DNA of 64,000 nt from Cycas panzhihuaensis (lineage: Eukaryota; Cycadophyta), in contig CM041465.1 of the NCBI GenBank assembly GCA_023213395.1, positions 80,793,741-80,857,740 of the forward strand, in the 5' to 3' direction. Positions 1 to 9,560 of the stretch are shown in pieces; positions within the stretch are counted from its first letter, which is position 1; each line of letters starts with the position of its first letter. A program made the translations under genes and the position numbers. The notes under the pieces are model-generated. The model saw only the letters and a program-made list of their open reading frames with translations. It did not search any database and was not told the DNA's origin.

Positions 1-1823
1 CAAAACCAACACGTGGGTGCTTCCTTCTACGTTCCCCTAGGATATACTTCTCAACCTTGGGGGCAGGGCAAAGGAAGCCATCTCCTAGCTTATGGAGTGG
101 ATCCGCTACACCCATATGGGGTCGCTCCACCTACGGGTGTCCCACATGGGCAAAACCCGGTTACGCATCTGTCTTTCTTGTCATCCAACGCAATTCCTTT
201 TGTTGTGCCTTCGCAAGAGAACCCAACGCCCTTCCAAGGCACTTATCCTCAAGCCCCTTCCCAGCAGGGGGCGTTTCCTCAAGGAGGGATGGGTATGCCA
301 CCCCCATTCTCTCCTTGTTCATTACCCACTACGTCATTCGTTGACCCTATGGTCTAGGCAAGGGCACGCCCCTTTATGGACTTTAGGTCAACACCTCTAT
401 CCATTGAGGCGTTAAGAACCAATCTACCGCCTCATCCTCCTAAAGTTCCTAGATTCAACGGAACTTCGTCACAAGACCCGGCGGAGCATGTGCGTAGCTT
501 TTCTATGGCATGCATCGATTACTAGGCTTACGACCATATTCTAATGAAATTGTTCCCGCGATCCTTGCAGGGTGACGCCCTTAAGTGGTTTCTGGTCTCA
601 CGCCCACTCCATCCATTCATTCTAGCAATTGGTGGACAAGTTCATCAACTATTTTGATGTAGCCCGTCCATTCAAGAGTGGAATGAAGTCACTCCTTTCG
701 CTCAAATAGGGTCACGATGAAATGAATCGTGAATTTGTGCGGCGATTTCATTACTTGCTTCACTCCACTAAGGCAACCTTTGAGGAGTTGAGCGAGATCT
801 CTTCGTCAATGCGCCGTCACAGCGCATGTGGAAGTCCTTAAAATAGGGGCGACCACATGCGACTCTGCGATTGCCAAGTGTTTGGCGTTGGAGGCTATTG
901 AGATCCAAGCTGGTCTCAAGAAACCTCTTAAACCCTCATAGTGACGTGAGGCGCCGCCTTTAACCAAAGATACCAAACCTTCAAAACCTACCCGGTCTTC
1001 CTCTCATCCGATTGAGAGGACCTTAAACCCGCTCACATTAGCCATACGCTCATTCGAGCGTACAATGAAGGAGCTCAAGCTTCAAGCTCCTTCATCCCCT
1101 ACATCCAACAAAGAAGTCCAGCAGACAACTCAAGCTCGTCTCCCCAGGAATGAAAACGCCCAGTCCTCTCAAGCGAGAAGGTCAGATCCTCCGCTTGAGA
1201 AGAGGTGATGCTCCATGCATGGGGAGTGCTTTCACAATGACTCGCGTTGTAGGGCCTAGCATCCTCAGGATGTCCCTCGACGTGACTTTTCCCCCAAATG
1301 GGCCTCAAGGCCTAATTTGGACCAACCAGTTCACAAGGATCCATTCCCTAAATATGGGGAACGCGATCGCAACACCCAAACCAAGAATAACTGGAACTGA
1401 GGAAGATCGCCTAATTCCTGTCCTTCCCGCGATAAAGGGAAGGGTGCTTAGGACTCGTCCTCTTCCTCTCGTTCCCCTAGCCATCGTACCCCATCACCTT
1501 CACAGCCCCGGAACAAGGGGAAGAAGGTGATCCAGTTGCTTGAAGCAACTCCTTCTTATGCCTTTACGCGGTCTCAGGCCGCCAAGGAAGCAGCGGGAGC
1601 TTCTTCTTCTTCCACTCCTTCTGACCCTCTTCCGGAGAACCTTCCTCCGGAAATACCTCTCTTTCCCAAGGCTATTCCTGTACACCTAGGTCGTTATGAT
1701 TTCCAAAGGGCACTTACCCAGCCTACTGCAAAGGGTAAACCCTTCTCAATCGTGGACGAGCTTCATACTGTTGTCGTAGGAATGTCCTTGATGGATATTT
1801 TGAGGAGTTTTCCCGAGCAGTGA
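1..1823 (+). pseudogene. GyA gag (3' two thirds), decayed
   Basis: The reading is spread over several frames. A Pro/Gly/Gln-rich N-terminal stretch containing YGVDPLHPYG (about 90-130) is followed by the retrotransposon gag domain, with RFNGTSSQDPAEHVRSFSMA near 450-510 and LMKLFPRSLQGDALKWF near 540-590. Next come a Ser-rich linker and the segment QLLEATPSYAFTRSQAAKE (about 1530-1585). The same blocks recur in GyB, GyC and GyD, which is how the frame changes were recognised. Stops interrupt it at about 356, 522 and 706, and again beyond. No CCHC zinc knuckle was seen, as is common for Tat gag. The role would be particle structure and RNA packaging. Confidence 0.8.
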
Positions 1824-1990
1824 GCCCTCCTCCTGGAAGCTTTAGGATCGAATGACATGCCTGTCCACGCTTTGGGTGTTACCCAAAGTTATGGACCCAT
1901 TATTTCGTTTGATCCTAAGGATCTTCCTCCATTGGTGAAAGGCGCCGGTGGAACTTCCATTCACTATCACTATCGTCGCTGATTGTACCC

Positions 1991-2330
1991 TTGAAGGTTG
2001 TTGTTGACAATGGTTCTTCCGTGAATGCCATGCCCTTGCGTGTCATGCAAGAGCTTGGTATTTCCACCTTAGAACCTGTTCCATGGCGATGCCAAGGTTA
2101 TGACGGTAGCGAGAAGACCCCTTTGGGATCTGTCGTGATTCTGCTCACCCTTGAGGGCAAGACGGTCCTTGCTGATGTTGTAGTCCTCGACGTTGACGTT
2201 GACTACAACCTCCTTTTAGGTCGTCCATGGCTCGACCAAATGGGAGCTGTGTGCTTGATTCTTTGGGGACAACTTAAGTTCGTCCATGACGAGCGGATGA
2301 GAGTGATTCCCCGCAAACGCCCATTCACCA
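1991..2330 (+). pseudogene. GyA aspartic protease domain
   Basis: This is a retropepsin-like domain with active-site motif VVDNGSSVNAMP (about 2000-2036) and the distal motif YNLLLGRPWLDQMGAV (about 2205-2250), the usual pair of retroviral-type proteases. The active-site triplet reads D-N-G, not the common D-S/T-G. GyC (about 28840-28885, - strand) also has DNGS and GyB has DNDS, so Asn is probably the family state. The domain follows gag in the order expected for a gag-pro-pol polyprotein, but a stop (about 1981) and a frame change separate it from gag. Confidence 0.8.
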
Positions 2331-2334
2331 AACA

Positions 2335-3489
2335 ATGCGTTCTACCAATTCGGCAAACCGAGGTCCTTCCACACACGCATCGGCTTGCTCTATCGGCATA
2401 CCTAACCCATCTGAAGAAGATCCCGCATCTTCTTCTCCTAGTCTCATGCGATTCGTCCCTATTGGCGTTGGGAGTTACGGGTACCTCGCTTCATTTAGTG
2501 ATGACAAGTCAAACAACGAGGATGAGGATTGTCTCCACCCCGTCTCTTTCCTCTACACTAGTAGGTCACACCCGTCTCGTTCTAAATCCCCGTCTAGAAC
2601 TTCTTTCATTGGTGAGGCTAGCCACTCATGTGTGTCACATGTCATCGCTTATGTTGACCTGCCCATTATCAGTTCTTCTCTCTCATTACCCCCCGTAGGT
2701 GATGGCTTTGAAGAACTGCCTTTCGCTCCTTCCGAGGAGCCTCCTTTTGACTCTTCTTCAGAGTCTCGCGAGGAAGTTGAGAAACCCGACGACCATCACG
2801 GTCTTGTTGCTTCCACTCCCTCTAGTACTTCCTCTACTCGAAGTAAGGTCATCCATGGGGTGGATTACTTCGAGGATGATGAAGCCTTACTCGAGCACCT
2901 AGTAGGCTTTGTGCCCAACTTGCCTTCCGGACACCACAAGCTTGGTCACCAGAAGATCCTTGCGATTGGATCCACACTTGCCGATCCGATCCCGTCTTCC
3001 ATTCCACCTCCTCATGTTGACCTTGCCCCTCTCCACTTCGAGGAGGGCAATGGCATGTGCATGGGGGCAACCCAAGACATAGTCTTGGCTCCCGGCAAGG
3101 TCATTAAGGTCGAGATGGAGTGTTCTCTTGATGAGATAAGGGAGTACTCCCTTCCGTTCCAGGAGTTTCGAGACATGTTTGCGTGGGATTATGCTAACAT
3201 GAAGGGAATTGACCCCTCCATTGTCAATCATAACCTCACCACCATTCTTGGCGCACCTATGTGCGAGCGGCATCCCCTTCACCGGCTCTCGACCACCGTC
3301 GAGATGGAGGTTGAGAAACTTTTAGACGTTGGGCTTATTACTTCCATTGACTACCTAAATAGGTCTCGATATTGTCCCGTTCCTAAAAGAGCAGGCAATT
3401 TATATATGTCGATTTACGTGACATCAACAATGCTTGTCCTAAGGACAACTTCCACTCCCTTTATCGATCAAATTATTGATCGCCTTTGA
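2335..3489 (+). pseudogene. GyA pro-RT linker and RT N-terminal part
   Basis: A 384-codon open frame. Its first two thirds are a Ser/Pro/acidic linker containing RFVPIGVGSYGYL (about 2450-2490), conserved in GyB (about 23155-23195) and recognisable in GyC. From about 3100 it becomes an RT N-terminus: MFAWDYANMKGIDPSIVNHN (about 3174-3234), then VEKLLDVGLITSIDYLN, the segment that in Ty3/gypsy RTs reads like E(I/V)xKLLxAGxIxP. The frame is lost at about 3489, where the next RT block (MSLMDGFSSYNQI) continues in another frame. It lies directly between protease and RT palm. Confidence 0.75.
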
Positions 3490-4090
3490 ATTTGAAGTTA
3501 TGTCTTTAATGGACGGCTTCTCCAGCTATAATCAAATTCATATTTCTCCTGAAGACTGTCATAAGACAGCCTTCATTACACCTTGAGGTACCTTTAGCCT
3601 TAAGAATGCAGGTGCTACTTATCAAAGAGCCATGCATTTCATTTTCCACGACCTCATTGATAACACATTGGAGGTCTTTATGGATGATATGATGGGCCTC
3701 TCCCGTGTCAGGGCCCATCATCCATCTGACTTGCGTGCCATCTTCTCATGATGCTGCAAGTATTATGTCAGTCTAAATCCACTCAAGTACGTGTTTGCCA
3801 TTACCTCGGGTAAACTCCTTGGTTTCCTTGTGTCCAAACAAGGAATTCAGATTGATCTTGACAAGGTCAGGGCAATCCTTGACATGCCGCCGCCTAGAAC
3901 CCAACGGTAGATTAAGTCGTTTCTAGGAAGGCTCAGTTTTCTCAGTCGCTTCTTAGCAGACTTTGCTGTGAGCGCTAAACCCCTCATGAACCTATTGAAG
4001 AAGGGAGCTCCTTTTGCCTGGTCTGACAAGACCTAAAAGGCCTTCGAAGGACTTAAGGAAGCCCTCGCCTCCACTCCTACGCTGGCACCT
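3490..4090 (+). pseudogene. GyA RT palm/fingers, decayed
   Basis: The RT core is readable across frames: SLMDGFSSYNQIHISPEDCHKTAF (about 3500-3570), ATYQRAMHFIFHDLIDNTLEVFMDDMMG (about 3613-3697), KLLGFLVSKQGIQID (about 3810-3857) and SFLGRLSFLSRFL (about 3918-3955). The catalytic box is FMDD (3677-3688) where most relatives have YVDD; GyD also has FMDD. About eight residues that should precede LKNAG, the YKVMPFG block present in GyB, are missing from this copy around 3593. Stops at about 3584, 3749, 3908 and 4034 inactivate it. Confidence 0.8.
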
Positions 4091-4500
4091 CCCCAATTCG
4101 ATAGGCCCTTCATCCTGTATACCTCGGTGACTAACGAGTTCTTGGGCGCTATGTTAGCTCAGGAGGATGACTCGGGAACCGAGAGAGCTATATATTTCAT
4201 CAACCGCACCATCGTGGTTGCTGAGCTTAACTATTCTCCTGCCGAGAAGGAGTGCCTCTCCTTGGTCCATGCGACCAAGAAGTTCATACACTACTTGCTT
4301 AGCAACACCACCAAGGTGATCGTTCAATCCGATCCCTTGCGATACTTGCTTACTCGTTCGGATTTGACGGGTAGGGCTGGTCGGTGGGTCGTCCTACTTC
4401 AAGAATTCGATCTCCATATTGTCAATCGGAAATCAAAGAAGGGAATGGTAGTGGCTGAGCAGCTCGCAGACACCCCTATCCCTAACTCCTTTGGTGCCCC
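4091..4500 (+). pseudogene. GyA native RNase H domain
   Basis: Ty3-type RNase H directly after RT: FILYTSVTNEFLGAMLAQ (about 4109-4162), AELNYSPAEKECLSLVHATKK (about 4219-4281) and QSDPLRYLLTRSDLTGRAGRW (about 4325-4387). The domain should degrade the RNA of the RNA:DNA hybrid. In an active Ty3-type RNase H the first motif carries an Asp (LYxDAS-like); here it reads LYTS, and GyB and GyD also read LYTS. The Glu of AEKE and the Asp of QSDP are present. The loss looks old and shared, which matters because the element carries a second RNase H further downstream. Confidence 0.75.
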
Positions 4501-5815
4501 CATCAACGATTCTCTCCCTGATGAGTCTATCTTGATGATTCAGGGCATCTCTCCCCATCCACTCATCGACAATGAGTGGTACGGTGATATAGTACGGTAT
4601 CTTACAGCGATATCTTGCCCGATGCGGCGGATAAAGTTAGATCTTGCATCCGGACTTCTACCAGGCAATACCTCCTCATGGATGAGGTATTGTACAAGAG
4701 GTCCTTCGATGGGATCCTCCTCTACTACGTCACTGCTGACGAAGCTAACCAAGTACTTCGCGAATGCCACCACGGTATTTGTGGAGGTCACTTTGGGGGC
4801 CAGTCTATGGCTCAGAGGATCGCCATGGGCTGTTTACATCACATTCAAGGATGCCTATGCCTTTGCTCTGAGATGTCAGCGATGTCAGGAACACGCCAAC
4901 ATCTCCCATGTACCTTCTGAGGCCCTGCATCCTATTGTCTCACCATGGCCTTTTGCTCAGTGGGGACTGGACCTCATCGGGGCTATCTCCCCACCTCCGT
5001 CGTCGCAGCACAAGTTTATCTTGACTGCCATAGAGTATTTTACTAAATGGGTAGAGGCCATCCCCTTGATCACTACCCTTGGTAAAACGATAGCCACATT
5101 TATTTACCAGCACATCATTTGTTGTTTTAGGATTATGAACGTCCTAATCACTGATAATGGAACTGCTTTCTGTAATAAGGAAATGGATGAGCTTTGTAAG
5201 AAGTTTAAAATTTCTCACAAGACTTCTTCTCCTTACTACCCTAAGGCAAATGGCCAAATGGAGTCTTTCAATAAGACTCTCGTCAACATTCTCAAGAAAA
5301 CCATTGCTCAATCCCAAAAGGATTGGCACCTCCAGCTGCCCTCCGCTTTGTGGGCTTACTGCACCTCTATCCGTTCCGCCACGGGAATGATCCCATTCTC
5401 CTTGGTTTCTGATGCAGGCGATAGTCATTTGGAGGTGGAGATTCCTTCCTTGTGAGTCTCCCTTCGAGGTCTCATCGATGAAGAGTCGATCCGTCAGGCT
5501 TGCCTTCTGGACCTCGAAGCTTTGGATGAGAGACGCTTAACCGCTTATCAGGCTAACTTGGCATCTAAAGCTCGCTCACAAAGGACTTATGATAAACACC
5601 TTCATTCTCGTCCTTTATTCCCTGGGGACCACGTCCTCAAGCTCAAGTATCTCCATGATCGTTTGACCAAGTTCAAACCCTGATGGGTTGGTCTTTTCGT
5701 CATTATCGAATCCCTCGGTAATGATGCCTATAGGATAGCCACCCTAGAAAGGCTTGAATTTAAGAAAGCTGTTAACAGGAGATTCCTAAAAAAATTTTAC
5801 GTATGATCTTTCGAC
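4500..5815 (+). pseudogene. GyA integrase
   Basis: The N-terminal zinc-binding HHCC region is readable over two frames: ECHHGICGGHFGGQSMAQRI (about 4762-4821) and then RCQRCQEHANISHVP (about 4870-4915). The catalytic core keeps all three acidic residues: D in WGLDLIG (about 4963-4983), D in ITDNGTAF (about 5146-5170) and E in NGQMESFNKTL (about 5250-5282). The C-terminal part continues after a frame break at 5455, ending in HVLKLKYLHDRLTKF and LERLEFKKAVNRRFLKKFYV (about 5630-5804), a GPY/F-like module; no chromodomain follows. The 442-codon ORF 4127-5455 holds RNase H plus most of the integrase and is the longest intact frame in this copy. Confidence 0.85.
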
Positions 5816-6419
5816 GATTCCTTTGCCCTACTCCGAAATGAGCCTAAACTACCACCTTAGGTTGTCCCCATTCTCCCCAACCACAGGTAGAATGGTAATT
5901 TAAGGTGGCTTCTTCTTCTTCTTTCTGATTCCTTCCGCAAAACCCGTGTTCCTGTATCCTCCTGGGAACTGTTGTCTTCCTACTTGGGCACTCCCCAATC
6001 AGGACGACGCTTTGGAGTATCGTCACTCCTCTCTTCTGCCCACCGTTTCCTTCGCATATTCCGCTATGCTCTACAGAGCGTGTATCTTGGCTCTATCATC
6101 TAACCTTACACCTCTCTGTCGTCTCCACTCACGATGGGTGTGTGTGTTCCTGTTAGACATATAGCCATACATGGAAGGGAACGTGTACATCATATAATAA
6201 AATATTCACAACATAACATTTACAACATATAAAATAAACATACATGTCATCCACACAGGATATATACACAGCATCTCATACCAAAATGGGGTTCCAATTA
6301 CCCCATATATATATATATACAACAAAGAATATTATGTTACATCATACATATCATAAGCTGGTGTCCTTGCAGCGGGGGGGGGGGGGGGGGTACAATCATA
6401 TGATCCTATATATGACCCC
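5816..6419 (+). other. Post-integrase spacer of GyA
   Basis: No gene is seen. The first 100 bases contain one copy of a unit (GAGCCTAAACTACCA..., about 5838-5912) that is tandemly triplicated in GyC and single in GyD. Positions 5940-6170 match GyC 27420-27690 (- strand), which fixes where the GyC internal deletion rejoins. Near 6302-6320 lies a short TA repeat and at 6374-6390 a run of 17 G. The segment separates the end of pol from the 3' end of the antisense gene. Confidence 0.6.
6374..6390. repeat. Homopolymer of 17 G
   Basis: An uninterrupted G run inside the post-integrase spacer of GyA. Its length is likely to vary between reads and may not be exact. Confidence 0.9.
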
Positions 6420-8377
6420 CTCGAGGCCCGTGCTTTCCCCTGTCAAAGTCAATAGGTACATCTCCTATGCTACTGGTGCCTTGCTGCTAGGGTGCCATCT
6501 CCCGGTCTATGCGATCCCTCTCCTGGGGACCACATCCCTCCGAGGCTCCTCCACAGGCCTCATGCCTGCCTCACTCCCCTTGTCTTGTGGTCGTCTCAGG
6601 GTCATCGTCGTTGTGTGGGTATATGTCCTGCTCCGGCTCGACCTTGACGCCATCTGGGCCACCGGTGATCGTGTCGGGCACGGATCGATCCCTCTCTCCT
6701 CAGAGTCCCTCCTCTGTCACTCTGAGGTGCTCCGTGAGTACCACTATCTAGACTCTGCTCTTGGCATCTCTGCCTGCTCCTCCTTGTGCCTCCAGAGCCT
6801 ACACCTATCCGCGTAGCTCATCCCTCTCGCACCTCACCTCATCTAGCTCCTATTGCAGTTGTCCTTGGAATGTCATATGCTCCTGGGACTCTATGGCCTA
6901 AATCTCCCTCGCCCTCACCAACAGGGTGAATGCCTCTGTGTGGGCACCTGCCACTCTAGGCGCGTCCCCTACTTGGATGGACGATTGCCCCTCTGCATAC
7001 ACCTGAGGGAATATCTCCCTCACCACAGCCTCTACAGGTCTCGGGACCCATTGCTACACACCTTGATACAACATGCCATGTGTCAGTATGTATCTCACCG
7101 CATACTATGATCAAATCAAATCAAATATCTATCTGGATGCCAAACGACTCAAGAAATAGCTAGGTCTCACCTACTGTGGCTGCCGGCTCCTCTGGTCATG
7201 CAACATCCTCCCCTCCTACTCCGCCAGCTGCAGGTGCCTCATCCTCGGGTACCTCCTCTACCTGGGCCTCCCTCCTCGCAGGCACCAACTCAACTCTCGT
7301 CCCTCCGGATCCTCTCACGATCCTTAGCCTGCGGGCCCTAGTCACTGGCCCCGTGCTCTCATTTGGCACTCCGGACGAGCCTGCCTCTCCTCTGGCATCC
7401 CCGGATGGACCCTCTGCTCCTCCTACCGTCCCTGAAGGACCTACCTCCCCTGTAAGTCATGATGGGCCAGCCCCATCTCCTCCATCATCACCATCATCGC
7501 CATCATCATCATCTGCAGGCGCTCCTGCTCTGCCCACCTCATTGTCACTGTCCTACCTCACCATCCTGTATGGCTCTACTATGTAGTCTGGTAGAGTGAG
7601 GAGGTCCAGCGCTGTCACCTCCACCGATCGTCAGACATGGGCCTGGTCCTCTGTCCCTCTCAGCCGAGTCTGCCACCTGTGGACCATCGGGGCCCGCTCT
7701 GTGATGGGGTGTGGTCCCCCCGCTGGTGCCACTGCCACGAAATGATAAAAGAACTAGCGCTGCAGCAATGTGCTATATGATAATCCACCTTTGTTGGTCA
7801 TCCTGATAATATCTAGTTGGGTGACGAGGTTTGTTGTTATCAGGGTAGCCCAGTTTATTCTCTCGCCGGCTTTGTAGCGGCGTATTACATTCAACCATCC
7901 ACCTAGTATATCTCTATAGTTCTGCTTCCGGGAAATCCAGAACAGAACGCATAGTACAATCAACTTTCTTACCCGAGGAACTCTAGGTATCAGCATGGTC
8001 TGGAGGGGAGCTCCCCTCCGCTCCTACTTGTCAGCTCTTGTGAAGAATAGGGCTGCCTCTTTGTGTCTTTGCCTCGGTCTTCAGCGGCGTCCCAGTCTCA
8101 CCGGCCTCCCAGTCGCTAGTACTCCTAGTATCCGCCATATATCCCGCGGGATAACCACCACATCACCTACCTGTGGTAGGTGGAATATATGTCTCCTCCT
8201 ATCCCAATGGGATACGATGTCAACCAATAATCTCTAATCCAATGCATATTGAGGTGTCTTCAAGGCCTTGTATAGGCCGCACCTCTGCAGGGTCTCCCTG
8301 TCCTCTTAGGACACCATCTCCATATAGCTCAACATAACCATACCTACATTCTTGTAGTTATCCACCGTGATGACAGC

Positions 8378-8856
8378 CTGTCCACATCAAAACAATCAAA
8401 GTCAGCCTTATGACAGTTACCAACACTCCTTGCTCTCTCTCAACTCTCTCTATTTGAGATTTGAGGCTCTTTTGGCCCCTCCTATCTTTTTTCTCCTTTT
8501 CTGCCTTCGTACCGCGCCAAACTTAGCGGTACCGCTAAGTTTGGCCTGGGTCCCGCAGTGATTCGGGACCCGCGGTAATGATCGCGGCACTGTGATCTTT
8601 ACCGTGGTATGAACGGAGACCCCCCAAAAAGGGGGATTCCTACCCCAGAAAATCAAAAAACTTCTTCTAGTAGACCCCGTGGGGCCCACCGGGACCAGGG
8701 CTCCCTAATACCCAAGTCCCCGCCTCTTTCTGGGTCTGATTCAGACTCTGAGAGGCCTCCAATCGCCCATAAGGGGAACTAAAGTCATACAAAAACTATA
8801 AAAAACCAATGAAATTAAAGCTCTGAAACGGGTTGGGTTTAGTGATATCCACTCAC
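8378..8856 (-). other. Intron 1 of the GyA antisense gene
   Basis: The donor is CTA/GTGAGTGG and the acceptor GTGGACAG/GCTG, with a branch-point-like CTGAC about 30 bases before the acceptor. The length of 479 bases compares with 486 in GyD. Splicing joins codon 8 to GCT in the frame that continues through exon 2 of both copies. It contains the 30-bp palindrome at 8516-8545. Confidence 0.6.
8516..8545. repeat. Perfect 30-bp palindrome with GGTACC core
   Basis: Both halves are exact reverse complements, centred on GGTACC, with AAACTTAGC on one side and GCTAAGTTT on the other. Degenerate versions with the same AAACTT...GGTACC...AAGTTT pattern occur in GyD intron 1 (49867-49896) and inside several LTRs (see the finding). 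It is in intron 1 of the antisense gene. Confidence 0.8.
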
Positions 8857-9038
8857 TAGATCCGGTCTCGATGTCGCCATCTTGTCCTATCGATCCTACT
8901 GGCTCTCTCCACTCTCTGATCCAACGGTCTAATCTCTCTCTGCGTGCCTTCAAAGTTGGGCGGTGCTCCACTGTGTAAGGGAATGGCTCTGGTTTCTCAC
9001 GAGAGCCTGTAAAAATGAATCCATTTTCTGTTCGATTT

Positions 9039-9048
9039 CCTTATATAG
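9039..9048 (-). promoter_or_regulatory. TATA box of the antisense gene in GyA
   Basis: On the - strand it reads CTATATAAGG, 158 bases upstream of the ATGGCG start at 8880. The equivalent position in GyD (49368-49377, + strand) has the same ten bases, 153 bases upstream of its ATGGCG. Conservation in two diverged copies at the same spacing supports a real core promoter, though the sequence alone is short. Confidence 0.6.
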
Positions 9049-9560
9049 ATGGGGGCCCAACGGGCACTTCTTCCATTTTTGGCTCTGCGACAGCCATTAA
9101 GACCATCCCATTTCCCTGATTACCTTTGCCTTTTGGCCCTGTTGCCCGTTGTGCTCTCTTGACACCCTTTTTGTACCTTCTCGCGGGTGCATTTATGGTG
9201 CCTCATTTTTGGACTTTTCTTGGGCCCTTCTGTCTCGTTTTACGTGCCACTCCTGTGCATGCCCGAGTTTATACTCGTTTGGCTCGTTTCGTCACCCTGG
9301 ACTCATTTTCACAGTCCTTTTTCGCTCCTAGGGTCCCCAAAGGGAATGCTCCCCTGTCCGAGGGTATGTTTCACTTTCCAAAGTGACCTTTTAGCGCTCC
9401 AGGATACTTTTTTCCTCTGACCACTCTCTGACGGTAATCGGGCTGCTTGCTTTTACCCTGGGTAACCTTACTAGGTCCTCCTACCCTTCATGGCCACTTG
9501 TTGCTTGCCTTTCAAGTATTTCTTTCATTGATTATTGACTACCAGGACTTTGTGTCACCC
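9049..9560 (+). other. Region between antisense promoter and second RNase H of GyA
   Basis: It holds short open frames in all three + frames (for example 9126-9386 and 9187-9420). GyD 49289-49060 (- strand) is related in two of them: for example YVPLLCMPEFILVWLVSSPW against YMPPPCIPMSILVWLISPSW, and a second frame matches almost as well. I cannot tell which frame, if any, is coding. It may be the 5' leader of the second RNase H or a shared, divergent promoter region. Confidence 0.4.

Larger units (their letters stand above)
6420..8880 (-). pseudogene. Antisense gene of GyA: plant-mobile-domain-like protein with two introns
   Basis: This gene runs opposite to gag-pol. Proposed exon 1 is 8880-8857 (ATGGCG start, purine at -3, eight codons); intron 1 is 8856-8378 (GTGAGT...CAG); exon 2 is 8377-7171; intron 2 is 7170-7062 (GTGAGA...AAG); exon 3 starts at 7061. 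Exon 2 contains LVDIVSHWDRRRHIFHLPQV followed by GDVV and LGVLATGRPV (about 8105-8225), which resembles the plant mobile domain (PF10536; usual form HLPxGExTxTLxDVxxLxGLPxxGxPV), then GGHPI-like and GRAG-like low-complexity acidic sequence. Exon 3 is Gln/Glu-rich and looks coiled-coil. GyD carries the same gene with matching boundaries. This copy has stops (about 8310, 8236, 7726) and a frameshift near 8090. No function is proposed beyond the domain resemblance. Confidence 0.65.

Noticed and set aside
2335-3489. The 384-codon ORF as an independent host gene
   Set aside because: It continues from protease into reverse transcriptase motifs and matches GyB in order; it is a piece of pol.
6374-6390. 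G17 as a functional G-quadruplex
   Set aside because: A pure homopolymer with no conserved counterpart in GyB or GyD; more likely slippage or an uncertain base count.
7176-7586. Ser/Pro/Ala-rich + strand ORF in GyA
   Set aside because: It is the shadow of the acidic, low-complexity part of antisense exon 2; the conserved frame is on the - strand.
9126-9386. 86-codon hydrophobic ORF as a membrane (env-like) protein
   Set aside because: GyD conserves the nucleotides in more than one frame, there is no signal-peptide, cleavage or fusion feature, and a stop pattern favouring one frame is lacking.
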